From assembly GCF_017315705.1 (NCBI RefSeq), contig NZ_JAFLRF010000028.1:1-64000 (forward strand): a stretch of DNA of 64,000 nt, read 5' to 3'. This DNA comes from Trinickia mobilis. Lineage in GTDB: Bacteria; Pseudomonadota; Gammaproteobacteria; Burkholderiales; Burkholderiaceae. Position numbers and translations under genes: made by a program. Shown piece after piece: positions 1 to 8,767 of the stretch (position 1 is the stretch's first letter; each line of letters begins with the position of its first letter). Under the pieces are notes generated by a model that had not been told where the DNA came from, made no database searches, and worked only from the letters and a program-made list of their open reading frames with translations.

Positions 1-85
1 TCCCTCGCGCCCCACTCCGAAGCGCGAAAGACCGAAATTCTAGCCACCCCCTCGCGTCCTGGCAAGCGGTATTTTGCAGGCGACC

Positions 86-862
86 CTACCTGTGCTTGAA
101 CACGGGTTTGCGCTTTTCGACGAACGCCGCCATTCCCTCCTTCTGATCCTCGGTTGCAAAGAGCGAATGGAAAAGGCGCCGCTCGAAATGAACGCCCTCT
201 GCAAGTGTCGTCTCGTATGCGCGGTTGACGGACTCTTTCACCATCATGACCGCAGGCAACGGAAACTCAGCGATCGTCGCGGCTGCCGCCACCGCCTCTT
301 CGATTACCGACGCAGCCGGAACCACACGTGACACCAACCCGGCCCGCTCGGCCTCGGATGCATCCATGAAGCGCGCGGTCAGGCACATGTCCATCGCCTT
401 CGCCTTGGAAACCGCGCGCGGCAATCGCTGTGTGCCGCCGGCTCCAGGCATGATGCCGAGCTTAATCTCCGGCTGACCGAATTTGGCCGTCTCCGCCGCA
501 ATGATGATGTCGCACATCATCGCCAGCTCGCAGCCACCGCCGAGCGCGAAACCCGCGACCGCCGCAATGATTGGCTTTCGGATCGAACGCACCGTTTCCC
601 AGTTGCGGGTGATGTAGTCGCCCTTGTAGACATCCATATAGGAATAGGTCGCCATCATCCCGATGTCGGCGCCCGCCGCGAACGCCTTTTCGCTGCCGGT
701 GAGCACAATTGCGCCGATGTTGTCATCGGAATCGAATGCTTTGAGAGCGGCGCCCAACTCGTCCATCAGCGCGTCGTTGAGCGCATTGAGCGCCTTCGGG
801 CGATTCAGCGTCACCAATCCGACCCGCCCTCGAGTCTCGACCAGAATATTCTCGTACGCCAT
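86..862 (-). CDS. paaF: Enoyl-CoA hydratase PaaF (phenylacetate pathway)
   Basis: Predicted 2,3-dehydroadipyl-CoA hydratase, a soluble crotonase-fold enzyme acting late in aerobic phenylacetate degradation. The 258 residues are full length for the family. The oxyanion-hole segments are [11 protein letters not shown] (about 60-70) and [15 protein letters not shown] (104-118). Both glutamates expected of a true hydratase are present: E112 in GGCELAM and E132 in GQPEIKLG. A strong AGGAGG ribosome site just upstream supports the MAYEN start. It diverges from paaN and the other paa genes across a 135-bp spacer holding a TetR-type palindrome, so the two arms are probably co-regulated. A general short-chain enoyl-CoA hydratase is the alternative; the paa context favours PaaF. 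Confidence 0.85.
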   Translation of the reverse strand: MAYENILVETRGRVGLVTLNRPKALNALNDALMDELGAALKAFDSDDNIGAIVLTGSEKAFAAGADIGMMATYSYMDVYKGDYITRNWETVRSIRKPIIAAVAGFALGGGCELAMMCDIIIAAETAKFGQPEIKLGIMPGAGGTQRLPRAVSKAKAMDMCLTARFMDASEAERAGLVSRVVPAASVIEEAVAAAATIAEFPLPAVMMVKESVNRAYETTLAEGVHFERRLFHSLFATEDQKEGMAAFVEKRKPVFKHR

Positions 863-933
863 GCATCCTCCTTATCGATCAAAGAAACGCGAAAACCCTT
901 CCCGCGTGCGTTTGAATGATGCTACCATTCCTC

Positions 934-949
934 GACCAACCGGTCGGTC
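934..949. promoter_or_regulatory. TetR/PaaR-type operator palindrome
   Basis: The sequence gaccaaccggtcggtc is a 16-bp palindrome with one mismatched pair. It lies in the 135-bp space between the divergent paaF and paaN starts. Betaproteobacterial phenylacetate genes are known to be repressed by the TetR-family regulator PaaR, and ACCGACCGGTCGGT-like palindromes are typical TetR-family sites. Assignment to PaaR is inference; no paaR gene is in the window. Confidence 0.5.
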
Positions 950-997
950 AATTAATCGGCAAGATTCCCCAATCGCTCAGCCATCCCCTCCTCCGCC

Positions 998-2707
998 ATG
1001 ACACATGCTCTATTCACGAAGCACGAAGATACGCTGAACAACGCCCTCGCCGCCATCGAATCGCGCGGCTATTGGAGCCCGTTTGCAGAAATGCCGAGTC
1101 CCAAAGTGTACGGGGAAACCGGCAACGCCGACGGCGAGGCTGTATTCAAGGCGCACCTCAATCACACGTTCGACCTCGACCAGCCGACCAACGGTGAGAC
1201 CGTCGGCGCCGAGCAGTCGCCCTATGGCTTCGCACTGAGGGTCCGCTACCCGAAGTCCGATGTCGACGCCCTCATCGGCGCGGCAAAGACAGCCCAGCGC
1301 AGTTGGCGCGCTGCAGGCCCGAAGGCATGGGTTGGCGTGAGCCTCGAGATTCTGACCCGCTTGAACCGCGCCAGTTTCGAGCTTGCCTATAGCGTGATGC
1401 ACACGACCGGCCAAGCATTCATGATGGCCTTCCAGGCAGGCGGCCCGCACGCGCAGGACCGCGCGCTCGAAGCGATCGCCTATGCGTGGGACGAGCTGCG
1501 ACGCATTCCCGCGGAGGCCCACTGGGAGAAGCCGCAAGGCAAAAACCCGCCACTCGCGATGCAAAAGCGCTACACGATCGCCCCGCGTGGTCTCGGGCTG
1601 GTGCTTGGCTGTTGCACGTTTCCCACTTGGAACGGCTATCCAGGCCTCTTTGCCGACTTGGCAACGGGTAACGCGGTCATCGTCAAACCCCATCCCGGCG
1701 CAATCCTGCCGCTCGCCATTACCGTTCGTATCGCGCGCGACGTGTTGCGCGAGGCCGGGTTCGACCCGAATGTCGTCACGCTGCTGGCAACGGAGCCGAA
1801 CGACGGTGCCCTCGTGCAAAATCTCGCGCTGCGCCCCGACATCAAGCTCATCGACTTCACCGGCAGCACGCAAAACGGCACCTGGCTCGAACGAAACGCC
1901 CACCAGGCCCAGGTGTTCACAGAAAAGGCGGGCGTCAATCAGATCGTAATCGACTCGGTCGACGACATCAAAGCCGTTGCCCGGAACGTAGCTTTCTCGC
2001 TGGCGCTTTATTCGGGCCAGATGTGCACCGCTCCGCAAAACATCTACGTGCCGCGCGACGGAATCCGCACCGCCGACGGACACTTGAGTTTCGACGATGT
2101 AGCGCAAGCGCTGGCGGGCGCCGCGCAAAAACTTGTTGCCGACCCGGCCCGTGCCGTCGAATTGCTCGGCGCGATTCAGAACGAAGGTGTCGCGCGCCGA
2201 ATCGACGAGGCGCGCTCGCTCGGCAGCGTCCTCGTGGAAAGCCAGTCGCTCGCGCACCCCGCGTTTCCCGGTGCGCGCGTTCGCACGCCGCTTGTTCTGC
2301 AACTCGACGCCGCAAAGGACACGAGCAAATTCACCGGCGAGTGGTTCGGCCCCATCTCGTTCGTGATTGCCACCGATTCGACCGCCCAGTCCCTTGATCT
2401 CGCAGGCTCGATCGCCGCCGAACATGGCGCGCTCACGTTCTCCGTCTACAGCACCGACGACACGACGATCGAAGCCGCACATGAGGCATCGATCCGCGGC
2501 GGCGTAGCGCTTTCGATCAACCTGACGGGCGGCGTATTCGTCAATCAGTCGGCTGCGTTCTCCGATTTCCACGGCACCGGCGCCAATCCGGCCGCCAACG
2601 CGGCGCTGGCCGACGCTGCCTTTGTGGCAAATCGCTTCCGCGTCGTGCAAAGCCGGGTCCATGTTGCACCGAAGTCCGCTCCCGCGGAAGCTGGCCAAAC
2701 GGCATAG
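998..2707 (+). CDS. paaN: Phenylacetic acid degradation protein PaaN (ALDH-type ring-cleavage dehydrogenase)
   Basis: A 569-aa aldehyde-dehydrogenase-fold protein of the PaaN type that lacks the C-terminal MaoC hydratase domain of enterobacterial PaaZ. It probably oxidises the semialdehyde formed after hydrolytic ring opening of oxepin-CoA. Visible landmarks are the cofactor-loop region LVLGCCTFPTWNGYPG (about 201-216), the general base E309 in FTEKAGVNQ and the nucleophile C343 in SGQMCTAPQ. It is the first gene of the rightward paa arm, followed by the thiolase after 93 bp. In PaaZ the MaoC domain carries the hydrolase step, so a separate hydratase/hydrolase would be needed elsewhere in the genome. 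Expression is probably controlled from the palindrome about 50 bp upstream. Confidence 0.88.
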   Translation: MTHALFTKHEDTLNNALAAIESRGYWSPFAEMPSPKVYGETGNADGEAVFKAHLNHTFDLDQPTNGETVGAEQSPYGFALRVRYPKSDVDALIGAAKTAQRSWRAAGPKAWVGVSLEILTRLNRASFELAYSVMHTTGQAFMMAFQAGGPHAQDRALEAIAYAWDELRRIPAEAHWEKPQGKNPPLAMQKRYTIAPRGLGLVLGCCTFPTWNGYPGLFADLATGNAVIVKPHPGAILPLAITVRIARDVLREAGFDPNVVTLLATEPNDGALVQNLALRPDIKLIDFTGSTQNGTWLERNAHQAQVFTEKAGVNQIVIDSVDDIKAVARNVAFSLALYSGQMCTAPQNIYVPRDGIRTADGHLSFDDVAQALAGAAQKLVADPARAVELLGAIQNEGVARRIDEARSLGSVLVESQSLAHPAFPGARVRTPLVLQLDAAKDTSKFTGEWFGPISFVIATDSTAQSLDLAGSIAAEHGALTFSVYSTDDTTIEAAHEASIRGGVALSINLTGGVFVNQSAAFSDFHGTGANPAANAALADAAFVANRFRVVQSRVHVAPKSAPAEAGQTA

Positions 2708-2800
2708 ACCATTCGGCCGAATCGAACGCCGCCGCCTTCGTCACTAATATGAGTTGAAGCGCCTGCCTCCATGCGGGCGCGCCATTCGCAGGGAATTCAA

Positions 2801-4003
2801 ATGTCCGATGCCTTTATCTGCGACGCGATTCGCACCCCGTTCGGCCGCTACGGCGGCGTCCTGAAAGACGTCCGCGCCGACGATCTCGCTGCCGTGCCCA
2901 TCAAGGCGCTGATCGAACGCAATCCCAATGTCGACTGGAGCGCGCTCGACGACGTCATCTACGGTTGCGCCAATCAAGCTGGGGAAGATAACCGCAACGT
3001 CGCACGCATGGCCGCCCTGCTGGCTGGCCTGCCCACCACCGCGCCGGGCTCCACGCTGAACCGCCTGTGCGGCTCCGGCATGGACGCGGCCGGCACCGCG
3101 GCGCGTGCGATCAAAGCAGGCGAAGCCCGCTTGATGATTGCGGGCGGCGTGGAAAGCATGACGCGTGCACCGTTCGTCATGGGCAAAGCTACGGGCGCTT
3201 TTTCGCGCCAGGCGGAAATTCATGACACAACCATCGGCTGGCGCTTCATCAATGCACTGATGAAGCGCGACTACGGCGTCGACTCGATGCCGCAGACGGC
3301 AGAAAACGTCGCCGCCGATTTCTCGATCAGCCGCGCCGATCAGGACGCGTTCGCGATGCGCAGCCAGCAGAAAGCGGCTCGCGCGCAGCGGGACGGTACG
3401 CTTGCGCAGGAAATCGTCGAGGTTGAAATTCCGCAAAAGAAAGGCGATCCGGTTCGCGTTGCGCTCGATGAGCATCCGCGCGAAACGTCGCTTGAAGCGC
3501 TTGGCAAGCTGAAGGGTGTTGTGCGTCCCGACGGCACGGTCACGGCAGGCAACGCATCGGGCGTCAATGACGGCGCGTGCGCGCTGCTGCTCGCCAATGC
3601 CGAGGCCGCCGAGCAGTACGGCCTGCGCCGCCGCGCCCGCATCATCGGCATGGCGACGGCCGGCGTCGAGCCGCGCATCATGGGGATCGGGCCTGCGCCG
3701 GCTACGCAGAAGCTGCTGAGCCAGCTCGGCATGTCGCTCGACCAGTTCGACGTGATCGAGCTCAATGAAGCATTCGCTGCGCAAGGGCTCGCGGTGCTGC
3801 GCATGCTCGGTGTCGCCGACGACGATGCCCGCGTGAACCCAAATGGCGGCGCAATCGCGCTCGGGCACCCGCTCGGCGCGTCCGGCGCACGGCTTATCAC
3901 GACCGCGCTGCACCAGTTGGAACGAACCGACGGGCGCTACGCGCTTTGCACGATGTGCATCGGCGTAGGTCAAGGCATCGCGCTGGCTATCGAGCGCGTT
4001 TGA
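2801..4003 (+). CDS. paaJ: 3-oxoadipyl-CoA thiolase (PaaJ/PcaF)
   Basis: A 400-aa thiolase predicted to cleave 3-oxoadipyl-CoA to succinyl-CoA and acetyl-CoA, the final step of phenylacetate and of beta-ketoadipate catabolism. The acyl-accepting cysteine is C90 in TLNRLCGSGMDA. The other catalytic blocks are NEAFAAQG, GGAIALGHPLGASGAR and CTMCIGVGQG near the C terminus. The start at MSDAFICD is chosen because family members begin at this point; an in-frame ATG 30 bp upstream has no better support. Sequence alone cannot separate PaaJ from the protocatechuate-pathway PcaF, which acts on the same substrate; the neighbours favour PaaJ. Confidence 0.85.
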   Translation: MSDAFICDAIRTPFGRYGGVLKDVRADDLAAVPIKALIERNPNVDWSALDDVIYGCANQAGEDNRNVARMAALLAGLPTTAPGSTLNRLCGSGMDAAGTAARAIKAGEARLMIAGGVESMTRAPFVMGKATGAFSRQAEIHDTTIGWRFINALMKRDYGVDSMPQTAENVAADFSISRADQDAFAMRSQQKAARAQRDGTLAQEIVEVEIPQKKGDPVRVALDEHPRETSLEALGKLKGVVRPDGTVTAGNASGVNDGACALLLANAEAAEQYGLRRRARIIGMATAGVEPRIMGIGPAPATQKLLSQLGMSLDQFDVIELNEAFAAQGLAVLRMLGVADDDARVNPNGGAIALGHPLGASGARLITTALHQLERTDGRYALCTMCIGVGQGIALAIERV

Positions 4004-4048
4004 TCGAGCTGCCGGCGCCCGAGCGCGCCGCGATATTTAGAGTCAGAG

Positions 4049-4100
4049 AGCTTTGCATGGGACCAGAGTAAGCGCTAAAGCGCTAACTCTGGTCGACAGG
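4049..4100 (+). repeat. Hairpin-forming interspersed repeat, copy 1
   Basis: About 51 bp shared with positions 43720-43770: a conserved lead-in gagctttgcatgg, then a hairpin. The arms are gaccagagt (4061-4069) and actctggtc (4086-4094), with an inner agcgct/agcgct-type stem. This copy ends directly before the paaG ribosome site (aggag at 4098-4102), so the hairpin would form in the paaJ-paaG mRNA spacer. The other copy differs by a compensating pair change in the outer stem. Confidence 0.7.
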
Positions 4101-4109
4101 AGACATTTG

Positions 4110-4901
4110 ATGCCCTATGAAACGATCCGCGTCGACATCGGCGCGTCAGCGCACGTCGCCACGATCACGCTGAACCGCCCCGACAAGCTCAACAGTTTCA
4201 CGCGAACGATGCACCGGGAATTGAGTGCAGCGCTAGACGAAGTCGAAAAAGCCGACGTTCGCGCGCTCGTGCTGACCGGCGCGGGCCGCGGCTTCTGCGC
4301 CGGCCAGGATCTCGCGGACCTCGATTTCACGCCTGGCGCGATGACGGATCCGGGCGACTTGGTCGACCAGTACTTCAATCCGCTGATCCGCCGCCTGCAA
4401 GCGTTGCCGCTGCCCATCATCGCCGCCGTCAACGGCACGGCAGCTGGCGCGGGCGCCAATCTCGCGCTCGCGTGCGACCTGGTGCTTGCCGCGCGCTCGA
4501 GCAGCTTCATTCAAGCGTTCGTCAAGATCGGCCTTCTGCCGGACTCGGGAGGGACAGCATTTCTGCCTCAACGCATCGGCATGGCACGCGCGCTGGGGCT
4601 CGCCATTACCGGGGACAAACTGAGCGCAGAGCAAGCGTTTAGCTGGGGCCTCATCTGGCAAGTCGTCGACGACGCCGAACTGCCCAGCATCGCCGCACAG
4701 TTTGCCGCCCGGCTCGCGCAACAGCCCACGCGCGCCATTGCGGCCATCAAGACGGCGATGCGTGCCAGCGTGACGCAATCGCTCGATCAGCAACTCGATC
4801 TCGAACGCGACTTGCAGCGCAAACTCGGCGCATCCTTCGACTACGCCGAGGGTGTGCACGCCTTTATCGAAAAACGCGCGCCGCGCTTTGAAGGACGTTG
4901 A
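4110..4901 (+). CDS. paaG: PaaG, 1,2-epoxyphenylacetyl-CoA isomerase
   Basis: A 263-aa crotonase-superfamily enzyme predicted to isomerise ring-1,2-epoxyphenylacetyl-CoA to oxepin-CoA. Oxyanion-hole segments are GRGFCAGQDLADL and NGTAAGAGANLALACD. The motif LLPDSGGTAFLP carries the aspartate used by PaaG-type isomerases in place of the second hydratase glutamate, which sets it apart from PaaF in this cluster. An aggag ribosome site lies 7 bp before the start at MPYETIRV. A reading frame extends upstream through the hairpin repeat but has no ribosome site. The stop is separated by a single base from the paaI start (TGAGATG), which indicates translational coupling. Confidence 0.9.
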   Translation: MPYETIRVDIGASAHVATITLNRPDKLNSFTRTMHRELSAALDEVEKADVRALVLTGAGRGFCAGQDLADLDFTPGAMTDPGDLVDQYFNPLIRRLQALPLPIIAAVNGTAAGAGANLALACDLVLAARSSSFIQAFVKIGLLPDSGGTAFLPQRIGMARALGLAITGDKLSAEQAFSWGLIWQVVDDAELPSIAAQFAARLAQQPTRAIAAIKTAMRASVTQSLDQQLDLERDLQRKLGASFDYAEGVHAFIEKRAPRFEGR

Positions 4902-4902
4902 G

Positions 4903-5361
4903 ATGTCTTCCCAACCAGCCCACGAAAGCCTCGCCCCCGACGAACTGGCGCGTGCCACCGCGAAGACAATGTTCGACTCTGACGCCTGCAGCCGTGCGCT
5001 CGGCTTCGAACTGCTCGAAGTGCGCCCCGGCTATGCCCGGATGCGCATGACCGTCCGTCCGGACTTCCTCAACGGCCACAACATCTGCCACGGCGGACTC
5101 ATGTTCACGCTTGCGGATTCCACGTTCGCATTCGCGTGCAACACGTACAACCTCAATACCGTAGCTTCGGGTTGTTCAATCGAATTCCTGCGGCCGGTCC
5201 ACGGCGGCGACGTGCTGACGGCCGAGGCCGTCGAGCAGGTGTTGAGCGGGCGCAACGGCATCTACGACATTCGCGTGACGAACCGTGCCGGCGACACCGT
5301 CGCAATGTTTCGCGGCAAGTCCGCGCACATCAAGGGTCATGTGATAGCGGTCGATAGCTGA
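4903..5361 (+). CDS. paaI: PaaI hydroxyphenylacetyl-CoA thioesterase
   Basis: A 152-aa hotdog-fold thioesterase. In phenylacetate catabolism PaaI hydrolyses dead-end CoA esters such as hydroxyphenylacetyl-CoA to rescue CoA. The hallmark is FLNGHNICHGGLMFTLADS (about 57-75), containing the catalytic Asn/His-Gly-Gly and the helix Asp. Later, SIEFLRPVHGGDVL matches the core strand region. The start follows the paaG stop by one base; longer in-frame starts would overlap paaG deeply. A 124-bp gap with no obvious gene separates it from paaK. Confidence 0.9.
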   Translation: MSSQPAHESLAPDELARATAKTMFDSDACSRALGFELLEVRPGYARMRMTVRPDFLNGHNICHGGLMFTLADSTFAFACNTYNLNTVASGCSIEFLRPVHGGDVLTAEAVEQVLSGRNGIYDIRVTNRAGDTVAMFRGKSAHIKGHVIAVDS

Positions 5362-5485
5362 TGCAGATTCGGAGCCGCCCACGCTCCTTCACGGCAGCGC
5401 TCGTCCGCCTGAATCAAAGCTTTTGCGAAGCGCAATGCGTCCGTCGTGCTTCGCACCTCAATAGCAAACATGTAGGAGACACCCG

Positions 5486-6790
5486 ATGACTACCCCGCTC
5501 CCGCTCGAGCCGATCGAAAAGGCCAGCCGCGACGAGCTCGCAGCGCTCCAGCTCGATCGGCTGAAATGGTCGCTCAAGCACGCGTACGAAAACTCGCCGG
5601 TCTATCGGCGCAAGTTCGACGACGCCGGCGTCCATCCGGACGATCTGAAGTCGCTAGCCGATCTTGCGCGCTTCCCGTTCACGACAAAAAGCGACTTGCG
5701 CAATAACTATCCGTTCGGCATGTTCGCCGTGCCGCAAGAACAGATCTCGCGCATTCACGCGTCGTCGGGCACGACGGGCAAGCCGACCGTCGTCGGCTAC
5801 ACGGCGCGCGACATCGATACGTGGGCCAATCTCGTCGCACGCTCGATTCGCGCGGCAGGCGCACGGCGCGGCGACAAGGTCCACGTGAGCTACGGCTACG
5901 GTCTCTTCACCGGCGGTCTCGGCGCACACTACGGCGCGGAACGCGCTGGGCTGACGGTCATTCCGTTCGGCGGTGGCCAAACGGAAAAGCAGGTGCAGCT
6001 GATCCAGGACTTCAAGCCCGACATCATCATGGTGACGCCGAGCTATATGTTGTCGATCGCCGACGAGCTGGAGCGCCAAGGTATCGACCCCGCGCACTGC
6101 TCGCTGCGCATCGGCATCTTCGGCGCGGAGCCTTGGACCAACGACATGCGCGTCGCAATCGAAAAACGCATGGGCATCGATGCGGTCGACATCTATGGAT
6201 TGTCCGAGCTGATGGGTCCCGGCGTGGCCTCGGAATGCGTGGAAACGAAGGATGGCCCGACGATCTGGGAAGACCACTTCTATCCGGAAATCATCGACCC
6301 GGAAACCGGCGAGGTGCTGCCTGATGGAGAGCTCGGCGAGCTCGTCTTCACGTCGCTCACGAAAGAGGCGCTCCCCATCGTCCGCTATCGCACGCGCGAC
6401 CTGACGCGCCTCCTGCCCGGCACGGCGCGCACAATGCGCCGTATGGAGAAGATCACGGGCCGCTCCGACGACATGATGATCGTGCGCGGCGTGAACGTCT
6501 TCCCGACTCAGATCGAGGAACTCCTGCTGAAACGGCACGCGCTGGCGCCTCACTATCAGATCGTGCTGACGAAGGAAGGGCCGCTCGACGTGCTGACGCT
6601 CAACGTCGAACCCTGCCCCGAAACTGCGCCGGATGCCGCGTCGCTTGACGCCGCCAAGCAGGCGCTCGCCTACGACATCAAGGCGCTGATAGGGGTCTCC
6701 GCGATCGTCAACGTAATGCCGGTGAACGGGATCGAGCGGTCGGTAGGCAAGGCGAGGCGGGTCATCGACAAGCGCAAGCTCGGTGTTTGA
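5486..6790 (+). CDS. paaK: Phenylacetate-CoA ligase PaaK
   Basis: A 434-aa AMP-forming ligase that activates phenylacetate to phenylacetyl-CoA, the entry step of the pathway. The P-loop signature is HASSGTTGKPTVVGYT (about 91-106). YGLSELMGPGVA and the C-terminal-domain hinge RYRTRDLTRL, followed by ITGRSDDMMIVRGVNVFP, match the family. A gtaggag ribosome site precedes MTTPLPLEP. It is the last gene of the rightward paa arm; mltA ends on the opposite strand 66 bp downstream. The paaABCDE oxygenase genes are not in this window. Confidence 0.92.
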   Translation: MTTPLPLEPIEKASRDELAALQLDRLKWSLKHAYENSPVYRRKFDDAGVHPDDLKSLADLARFPFTTKSDLRNNYPFGMFAVPQEQISRIHASSGTTGKPTVVGYTARDIDTWANLVARSIRAAGARRGDKVHVSYGYGLFTGGLGAHYGAERAGLTVIPFGGGQTEKQVQLIQDFKPDIIMVTPSYMLSIADELERQGIDPAHCSLRIGIFGAEPWTNDMRVAIEKRMGIDAVDIYGLSELMGPGVASECVETKDGPTIWEDHFYPEIIDPETGEVLPDGELGELVFTSLTKEALPIVRYRTRDLTRLLPGTARTMRRMEKITGRSDDMMIVRGVNVFPTQIEELLLKRHALAPHYQIVLTKEGPLDVLTLNVEPCPETAPDAASLDAAKQALAYDIKALIGVSAIVNVMPVNGIERSVGKARRVIDKRKLGV

Positions 6791-6856
6791 GACGCGGGGC
6801 GCAGACACGTCGGGGCCGGCGCGGGGCGGAACCGCCGCGCGCCGCAAGCGAGCTCA

Positions 6857-8011
6857 TCAGGAATTCGGCAGCAACAGCCACATCCGTCCGGTCTGCTTCA
6901 TCTTGCCAGCCAGATCGCCGGCGTCGTCGCCGAGTCCCCAGAAGTAGTCGGCCCGCACGCCGCCCTTGATCGCGCTGCCGGTGTCCTGAGCGAACACGAG
7001 GCGGTTCATCGGCGAGTTTGTCATCGGCCGCGTGGTCTGCAGGAAGACCGGCGTGCCCAGCGGAATCGAGGAAGGGTCGACGGCAATCGAGCGCTCGGGC
7101 GTCAGCGGCACCCCCAATGCGCCGATCGGTCCGTCAGCGCCATCGCTCGGCGTCGACTCCGTCGACGGCATCTCCCTGAAAAAGACAAAACGCGGGTTCG
7201 TATCGAGCAAGGCATCGACGCGAGTCGGATTGGCGCGCGCCCACGCTTTGATCCCTTGCATCGTCGCCTGTGCAGGCGTCAACTCGCGACGGTCGAGCAG
7301 CCAGCGTCCAATCGACTTGTACGGCTGGTTGTTCGTCCCGCCGAAACCGACCCGCATTACGCTGCCGTCTTCCATCACGATGCGTCCCGACCCCTGCACC
7401 TGCAGAAAGAACGCTTCGATCGGATCGTCGACCCAAACCAGTTCGTTCCCCTCCAGCAAGCCCGAGCGTTCGAGCTGCGCGCGCGCCGGCAACGCCGCGC
7501 CGGCACGGTACCCGGACGGCCAGTGATACAGCGCGTACTGGTAGGGACCATGGCGCGTGCGCGCACCGCGCAACAGCGGTTCGTAGTAGCCGGTCACGAG
7601 GCCATCCAGCGTGCCATCGCTGTTGGCGAACTGGAATGGCGTGAAGTACGTTTCAAAGAAGGTGCGCGCACTCGCGAAGTCGAGATCGTCCAGTTGCACG
7701 GCCGCGGCGCACGCGCGCCGCCAGTTCGATTGCTGCGCGAGCCGCAGGCAGTTCTGGCGCAGCGCGGCCGTCGCGCCGATCAGCGTATCGTCCTCCCAAC
7801 CCGGCACCTGTTGCCACGCGACCGGTGTCAGGCGCGCGGCGGCAATTTGGCCCGGGATGATCGCGGCGCCTGTCGGCGGTGACACAGCCGGCCGTACGAT
7901 GGAACCGCCACCGCACGCGGCGACCAGCACAGCAATGGAAACCGCAGCGGCCCAGCCTGCTGCGCGAAGACCGAAGCGCTTAGAATGTTCGTTCTTGATG
8001 GAAACCGCCAT
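6857..8011 (-). CDS. mltA: Membrane-bound lytic murein transglycosylase A (MltA)
   Basis: A predicted outer-membrane lipoprotein of 384 aa that cleaves peptidoglycan glycan strands to 1,6-anhydromuropeptides. The N terminus has basic residues, a hydrophobic stretch AAAVSIAVLVAACGGG and a lipobox cysteine. The MltA barrel includes GLVTGYYEPLLRGARTR and FFLQVQGSGRI. The C-terminal 3D domain includes SSIPLGTPVFLQTT and FAQDTGSAIKGGVRADYFWG with the conserved aspartates. The start is uncertain: MAVSIKNEHS is the only suitable Met before the signal peptide apart from one 33 bp upstream. Its start codon overlaps that of the divergent small gene at 8010. Confidence 0.85.
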   Translation of the reverse strand: MAVSIKNEHSKRFGLRAAGWAAAVSIAVLVAACGGGSIVRPAVSPPTGAAIIPGQIAAARLTPVAWQQVPGWEDDTLIGATAALRQNCLRLAQQSNWRRACAAAVQLDDLDFASARTFFETYFTPFQFANSDGTLDGLVTGYYEPLLRGARTRHGPYQYALYHWPSGYRAGAALPARAQLERSGLLEGNELVWVDDPIEAFFLQVQGSGRIVMEDGSVMRVGFGGTNNQPYKSIGRWLLDRRELTPAQATMQGIKAWARANPTRVDALLDTNPRFVFFREMPSTESTPSDGADGPIGALGVPLTPERSIAVDPSSIPLGTPVFLQTTRPMTNSPMNRLVFAQDTGSAIKGGVRADYFWGLGDDAGDLAGKMKQTGRMWLLLPNS

Positions 8012-8150
8012 GTCTGATTTGCTCGACGAATACCCGATGCTCATCTTCGCGCTGGAAGCCTTTCTGGCGTTGGCCCTGTTGGTCTTCATCGTCGTGTGGA
8101 CGGCGTCGGGCAGAAAGAAGAATCCGGGCAACAAGCGTCCGCTTCGATAA
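8010..8150 (+). CDS. Small single-pass membrane protein (46 aa)
   Basis: This frame begins MSDLLDEYPM and contains one hydrophobic segment, LIFALEAFLALALLVFIVVW (residues 11-30), followed by a basic tail GRKKNPGNKRPLR. That gives an N-out/C-in topology by the positive-inside rule. No domain is recognised. Its ATG shares bases with the mltA start codon on the other strand (CATG at 8009-8012), so one of the two starts may be misplaced. A TAGAAT box near 7980 could be a -10 element. No strong ribosome site is visible. It could be a conserved small inner-membrane protein or a chance frame. Confidence 0.5.
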   Translation: MSDLLDEYPMLIFALEAFLALALLVFIVVWTASGRKKNPGNKRPLR

Positions 8151-8202
8151 GCGCGCCGCCAGGCGGCGTCGCATGCGCGGGGCGGCTCAGGCCCGCGCTG
8201 AT

Positions 8203-8577
8203 TCAGTGCAGCGTGCGCGGCATTTGCAACGCGAATTCCGGAACCGGTGCTTCGAAACGCTCGCCGTCTTCGGCCACGCAGAAGTACTCTCCGCGCATCG
8301 TGCCAACGGGCGTCGCAATCACCGCCCAGCTCGTGTATTCGAATTGCTCGCCCGGTTTCAAAAGCGGCTGGTGGCCGACGACCCCGAGCCCCTTCACTTC
8401 CTGAACCTGACTTTCGCTGTCGGTGATGATCCAGTGACGCGCGATCAATTGCGCGGTCACCTGACCCGTATTGCGGATCGTCAACGTGTACGCGAACGCG
8501 TATTGACGACGCTCCGGGTCCGACTGCTCGGGCAAGTAACGCGTCTGCGCCGACACGCTGAATTGATACTGGCTCAT
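8203..8577 (-). CDS. apaG: ApaG protein
   Basis: A 124-aa ApaG protein, the immunoglobulin-like fold historically called Co2+/Mg2+ efflux protein; its biochemical role remains poorly defined. The family core is recognisable in YAFAYTLTIRNTGQVTAQL, RHWIITDSES, VKGLGVVGHQPLLKPGE and GTMRGEYFCVAEDG. Length is normal. It sits divergently from rpe, with 190 bp between the starts, an arrangement typical of Burkholderiaceae. The start at MSQYQFSV gives the family N terminus; the frame is open further upstream but without similarity. Confidence 0.92.
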   Translation of the reverse strand: MSQYQFSVSAQTRYLPEQSDPERRQYAFAYTLTIRNTGQVTAQLIARHWIITDSESQVQEVKGLGVVGHQPLLKPGEQFEYTSWAVIATPVGTMRGEYFCVAEDGERFEAPVPEFALQMPRTLH

Positions 8578-8767
8578 CGTAATTCCGTTCTGATAGAAAC
8601 CTGCTGGACCCGCGCGGCAACAGTCTTGCGCCTGCCGGCCCGAAACCGCTCTGGTTTGGCATTCTGATGGATGCGGCCCCCGCCCGCAACCGAACACGCC
8701 CGCTTTTGCCTGCGCGAAACGGTAAAATAGCGGTTTTTCGGCCCCACTTCGCCAACCACTTAGCGCC

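Noticed and set aside
1010-2698. A 562-codon open frame on the minus strand opposite paaN
   Set aside because: It mirrors the coding strand of a clear PaaN; long antisense frames are expected in GC-rich DNA and the translation is Arg/Gly/Val-rich without motifs.
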